Made by a program: the position numbers and the translations under genes
Origin: Pseudomonadota bacterium
Lineage (GTDB): Bacteria > Pseudomonadota > Gammaproteobacteria > Burkholderiales > Burkholderiaceae_C
Assembly (NCBI GenBank): GCA_021819435.1
Contig: JAKARB010000011.1
Location: 78,493 to 142,492 of the forward strand
Length of the DNA: 64,000 nt
Direction: 5' to 3'
Part shown: one piece after another, positions 61,419 through 64,000 of the stretch
How the letters are laid out: each line of letters opens with the position of its first letter
Numbering within the stretch: the first letter of the stretch is position 1
Notes under the pieces: generated by a model
Databases searched by the model: none
What the model saw: the letters and a program-made list of their open reading frames with translations, nothing else
What the model was told of the DNA's origin: nothing

Positions 61419-62447
61419 TCACAGTTTATCGAACGGGCTCATCACGCCTCGGCCACCTCGGTTGAGCACATGGGTGTAGATCTGCGTGGTCTTGACATCG
61501 GCGTGGCCAAGCAGCTCTTGCACCGTGCGGATGTCATAGCCCGCCTGCAGCATGTGGGTGGCGAAGCTGTGACGCAGCACGTGGGGCGTGCAGGGTTTGT
61601 CGATGCTGGCGCGCTTGGCACCACTCGCCACGGCGCGCTGGATGGATTGCTCATTCAAGTGGTGTCGTCGCTCGACACCTGATCTCGGATCGATCGATCG
61701 CTGCGAGCTGGGAAACACAAACTGCCAGCCGGATGCGCGCGCCGCCTGGGGGTACTTCACCGCCAGCGCGTTGGGCAACCACACCTCACCAAAACCATCG
61801 CGCAGATCCTGCAAGTGCTGAGCGCGGGCCAGGGCCATCTGCTTTTGCAGCGGTGCCATGAGGTTTTCAGGCAGCACGGTGACGCGGTCTTTCGCACCTT
61901 TGCCGCAACGCACCGTCACCTCCCGGCGCTCAAAATCTACGTCCTTGATGCGCAGGCGCAGGCCTTCGAGCAGGCGCATGCCGGTGCCATACAGCAGCGA
62001 CGACACCAGGTGCTGCGTGCCGGACAGCTCATCGAGCAGTGCCCTGACTTCGCGGTGCGTGAGCACCACCGGCAGGTGCTGACTGGCCTTGGCCTGCACC
62101 ACCTCGGCCAGCCAGGGCAGCTCGGTGTGCAGCACATGGCGGTACATGAACAGCAAGGCCGAGCGCGCCTGATTCTGCGTGGCTGCCGAAACGTTGCGCT
62201 GCACCGCCAAGTGGGTGAGAAAGGCTTCGACCTCTGGGGCGCCCATCTCAATGGGGTGGCGTTTGTTGTGGAACAGGATGAAGCGCTTGGCCCAGTCCAC
62301 GTAGACCTGCTCGGTTCGAATCGAGAAGTTTCGGATGCGAATTTGATCGCGAAGGGCATCGAGCAAGCGAGGTGACCGTCTTGCTTCGACCACCACAGTC
62401 GCAAACGGCATGACCTGGCGGGAAGGCTCCAGTGAATGGGGCGTCAT
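61419..62447 (-). CDS. intI: Integron integrase (IntI-type tyrosine recombinase)
   Basis: A 342-residue tyrosine recombinase matching IntI in length and layout. The N-terminal SAM-like domain has SIRTEQVYVDWAKRFILFH; catalytic residues Arg158 (GTGMRLLEG), Lys183, His289, Arg292 (PHVLRHSFATHML), His315 (LLGHADVKTT) and Tyr324 (IYTHV) are all present. Residues ~205-265 contain the extra domain found only in IntI enzymes (GFGEVWLPNALAVKYP... SIDPRSGVERRHHL). It should recombine attC sites of gene cassettes into attI. Start at 62447 gives IntI-like length; ATG 62411 is an alternative. No LexA box was found upstream. Confidence 0.93.
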   Translation of the reverse strand: MTPHSLEPSRQVMPFATVVVEARRSPRLLDALRDQIRIRNFSIRTEQVYVDWAKRFILFHNKRHPIEMGAPEVEAFLTHLAVQRNVSAATQNQARSALLFMYRHVLHTELPWLAEVVQAKASQHLPVVLTHREVRALLDELSGTQHLVSSLLYGTGMRLLEGLRLRIKDVDFERREVTVRCGKGAKDRVTVLPENLMAPLQKQMALARAQHLQDLRDGFGEVWLPNALAVKYPQAARASGWQFVFPSSQRSIDPRSGVERRHHLNEQSIQRAVASGAKRASIDKPCTPHVLRHSFATHMLQAGYDIRTVQELLGHADVKTTQIYTHVLNRGGRGVMSPFDKL

Positions 62448-62642
62448 CGAATAAATGCGCAGTCAGGTGCACCCAAGTGCGCCAAACAGCTATCAAGGAT
62501 TGCCTCAATGCTGGCAGAGGTTGGCTTGAGCGTCTTCCCGCTTTGGGGTGAATCAATTGCCCCCAGGCAACCGCGACTGTTCAGCCTCGCTCCATGTCAC
62601 AGCCCACGTCTCCACATCTTGATGACGGGCGACACGCTGAGC
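62448..62642. other. Intergenic region upstream of intI (expected attI location)
   Basis: Chromosomal integrons carry attI beside the 5' end of intI, so attI and the cassette promoter would be expected here. No perfect GTTRRRY core was found; GTTGGCT (62520) and GTTCAGC (62579) each miss one position. No gene is evident in this stretch. Confidence 0.3.
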
Positions 62643-62828
62643 TTAGAAGTCAACCATGGCTTTTCGTGTCAGGTGGTGACGCGCTGCTGCTACGTCAGCC
62701 TGCCCGAACAAATCCGGCAAAACATCCACGGCCGGCCGGGCGCGTGCAAACCACTCTGACGTGGCTTGCGGAGCGTCATCATCGATTTCCTCTGGATCAG
62801 GCGTGCGTGGCAACTGCTGTTTGCTCAT
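62643..62828 (-). pseudogene. Truncated BrnA-like antitoxin
   Basis: A 61-residue minus-strand reading frame carries the N-terminal BrnA hallmark: DDDAPQATSEWFARARPAVDVLPDLFG. The C-terminal ribbon-helix-helix DNA-binding half that should follow is missing and the frame ends in unrelated residues (TRKAMVDF). No BrnT partner precedes it. It appears to be a relic cut by recombination near the integron boundary; an intact BrnTA pair begins 54 nt away on the opposite strand. Confidence 0.6.
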
Positions 62829-62881
62829 GCGGGAGCGCCCCCAAAAGAGCGATGTTCAGGCATCTTTTTTGTGCATACGAT

Positions 62882-63166
62882 ATGATCGTGCACATCACCT
62901 ATGACCAGACCAAAAACCAGCGTAACATCAAAGAGCGCAATCTGTCATTTGATCAAGTTGTCGACTTTGACTTTGATGGCGCGCTGGTCCACACGGATGA
63001 TCGCATCGATTATGGTGAGACGCGTTACGTGGCCCTTGGCTTGCTTTATGGGCGTTTGCATGTTCTGTGCTTTTCTGAAACACCTGATGGCATCCGTGTC
63101 ATCAGCTTTCGCAAAGCCAACCCTCGTGAGGTGAGCCGCCATGCCAAAGTCAAAGCCGTTGATTGA
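62882..63166 (+). CDS. brnT: BrnT-family ribonuclease toxin
   Basis: A 94-residue type II toxin. The BrnT fold is recognisable by ITYDQTKNQRNIKERNLSFDQV, HTDDRIDYGETRYVALG and the C-terminal RVISFRKANPREVSRH. BrnT is an RNase inhibiting translation. The ATG at 62882 follows an imperfect GTGCA/TGCAC inverted repeat, a candidate BrnA operator overlapping the start. It overlaps brnA by 26 nt. Bases here look less GC-rich than in the flanking chromosome. Confidence 0.88.
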   Translation: MIVHITYDQTKNQRNIKERNLSFDQVVDFDFDGALVHTDDRIDYGETRYVALGLLYGRLHVLCFSETPDGIRVISFRKANPREVSRHAKVKAVD

Positions 63167-63428
63167 CCCACACGGAGAAGTCGCGGAGCTCTCCATGGCG
63201 CAGGTCAAGCGAATGCGGCCGGCCTCTGCCGTGCTGCCGAGCTCGCTTCAATCCAAGCTGCGCACCCGTGGTCCCCAAAAAGCCCCGACGAAAGAACGGA
63301 TCACCATCCGGCTTTCGCCCGATGTGGTCCAGCCATTTCGCGAAACTGGGGCTGGCTGGCAGTCCAGGCTGGATGCTGCGCTGAAGGATTGGCTGAAGTC
63401 ACACAAGCCGGCGAAGTTGGCCAGATGA
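63141..63428 (+). CDS. brnA: BrnA-family antitoxin
   Basis: A 95-residue antitoxin. The N-terminal LSMAQVKRMRPASAVLPSSL binds toxin and the C-terminal RITIRLSPDVVQPFRETGAGWQSRLDAALKDWL is the ribbon-helix-helix DNA-binding domain that usually autorepresses the operon. It overlaps brnT by 26 nt, as is typical, and is followed by another small gene 10 nt later. Confidence 0.88.
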   Translation: MPKSKPLIDPHGEVAELSMAQVKRMRPASAVLPSSLQSKLRTRGPQKAPTKERITIRLSPDVVQPFRETGAGWQSRLDAALKDWLKSHKPAKLAR

Positions 63429-63438
63429 AGACGGCAAC

Positions 63439-63786
63439 ATGAAAACGGACACAACACATTTCAGGGTCACAAAAAAAATCGCTCCATCTCAACCTGGGGC
63501 GATCAAGCTTGCACGTCGCTATGGCGAACACCTTGTTTGCGTCCGACACCGCGTTGATCCAACTGGGACCATGCGATTCACAACCGTTGAACTGGTGGTT
63601 GAACAGGCTCCCATCAGCGCCAAGCCGGATCAGATCGTCGGCGTTCGCGTTGATTACCAGGAGCGGCAATTGCGAGCTGCCGTCAAGGCCGCAGGGGCGA
63701 CTTGGGACCATGAGGCCGGCGTATGGCGAATGCCATTGAAGATGGCCCGCCTTTTGCGCCTCCGCGAACGCATCATCGACAGGTAG
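63439..63786 (+). CDS. Conserved hypothetical protein, probable cassette gene
   Basis: A 115-residue soluble protein, basic, with no signal peptide. Recognisable blocks are RVTKKIAPSQPGAIKLARRYGEHLVCVRHRVD, TTVELVVEQAPI and LRAAVKAAGATWDHEAGVWRMP. I have seen similar proteins near mobile elements in betaproteobacteria but no function is known to me. It starts 10 nt after brnA and ends 29 nt before the attC-like site, consistent with being carried on the same cassette. Confidence 0.6.
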   Translation: MKTDTTHFRVTKKIAPSQPGAIKLARRYGEHLVCVRHRVDPTGTMRFTTVELVVEQAPISAKPDQIVGVRVDYQERQLRAAVKAAGATWDHEAGVWRMPLKMARLLRLRERIIDR

Positions 63787-63815
63787 CCGAGATGCCCTCA
63801 CATCTATCCACAAAA

Positions 63816-63880
63816 GCCTACATGCAGCCATTTATACCCATGGGTGACCATGCGTGGTTGACGTCTATTTGCAGTTAGGC
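63816..63880 (+). other. Probable attC recombination site
   Basis: A 65-nt imperfect palindrome. It begins GCCTACATGCA and ends TGCAGTTAGGC; the arms pair at 9 of 11 positions. The 3' end is a perfect integrase core GTTAGGC (63874-63880, GTTRRRY). The 5' inverse core reads GCCTACA instead of RYYYAAC, a two-base deviation. The interior can form a further stem (CATGG-GTGA-CCATG). A new reading frame begins 16 nt after the core, as in cassette arrays. Confidence 0.5.
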
Positions 63881-63896
63881 CCCACACAATTCGGCC

Positions 63897-64000
63897 ATGC
63901 TGTATCTCAAGTGCACCCAAGAAGTCCAAAAGGTCGTCGGCCTGCGTAAGGAGAACCTCGCTTCGCCCGAGCCCACCGATGCACCATTGGGCAATTGGTA
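63897..64000 (+). CDS. DUF6933-like cassette protein (3' partial)
   Basis: Thirty-four codons are visible before the window ends: MLYLKCTQEVQKVVGL, then SPEPTDAPLGNW. This opening and the PLGNW motif resemble DUF6933 proteins, small proteins of unknown function often found in integrons and mobile DNA (recognition from memory). It starts 16 nt after the probable attC core, so it is likely the next gene cassette. Confidence 0.55.
   Translation, partial: MLYLKCTQEVQKVVGLRKENLASPEPTDAPLGNW

Overview
The window is a high-GC chromosomal segment from a motile betaproteobacterium, most likely order Burkholderiales (Comamonadaceae/Aquabacterium-Leptothrix group). This is inferred from the gene neighbourhoods (alaA-hom-thrC; surE-pcm-nlpD-rlmD; a complete flgA-L locus with flgM/flgN), the FlhDC-type flagellar box and protein-level resemblance to Burkholderiales families; no rRNA or other species marker is present. 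I saw no tRNA, rRNA, CRISPR array or insertion sequence.

Positions 1-12,900 are an accessory catabolic/lipid-modification island. A minus-strand operon encodes a Baeyer-Villiger-type flavin monooxygenase (BVMO), an HSL-family esterase, two short-chain dehydrogenases (SDR) and an SMP-30/strictosidine-synthase-like membrane hydrolase; two junctions overlap by 4 nt. On the plus strand, a second BVMO is fused in one polypeptide to its own HSL-family esterase and is followed by two more alpha/beta hydrolases. Two TetR regulators and matching palindromes suggest local control: GGTAC-N6-GTACC occurs both at the operon promoter and upstream of the hydrolase at 3298, and a separate 8-bp inverted repeat precedes a secreted protein with a duplicated domain and a C-terminal IPT/TIG domain. 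The order BVMO-esterase-SDR resembles the mycobacterial mymA operon. The likely chemistry is alcohol to ketone to ester or lactone to hydrolysed product, on an unknown substrate.

Positions 13,000-44,700 are mostly conserved chromosome: a VOC protein; norR divergent from ytfE with recognisable NorR boxes and a sigma-54 promoter; an HPP/CBS membrane protein; threonine biosynthesis (hom, thrC) and alaA; a FitAB-type toxin-antitoxin pair; bcp; a terminator-containing leader before a PIN-PhoH ATPase; a diguanylate cyclase; rlmD, nlpD, pcm and surE; a two-component pair; a GspE/PilB-like ATPase coupled to a spermidine-synthase-like gene; a DNA glycosylase; a frameshifted dgkA; tatD; a lolC/lolD locus interrupted by two small membrane genes; an RpfE/ApgM-like gene; and recJ.

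Positions 44,700-58,800 are the flagellar hook-basal-body locus. flgN-flgM and flgA lie on the minus strand and flgBCDEFGHIJKL on the plus strand, with a probable FlhDC box between flgA and flgB and a probable sigma-28 promoter before flgM. An HDOD signalling protein and a small membrane protein follow flgL.

Positions 58,800-64,000 hold an srkA-like kinase, two glutathione S-transferases and then the start of a chromosomal integron: an integron-type tyrosine recombinase on the minus strand, a truncated BrnA relic, an intact BrnT-BrnA pair, a small conserved hypothetical gene, a probable attC-like site and the first 34 codons of a DUF6933-like cassette gene that runs off the right edge.
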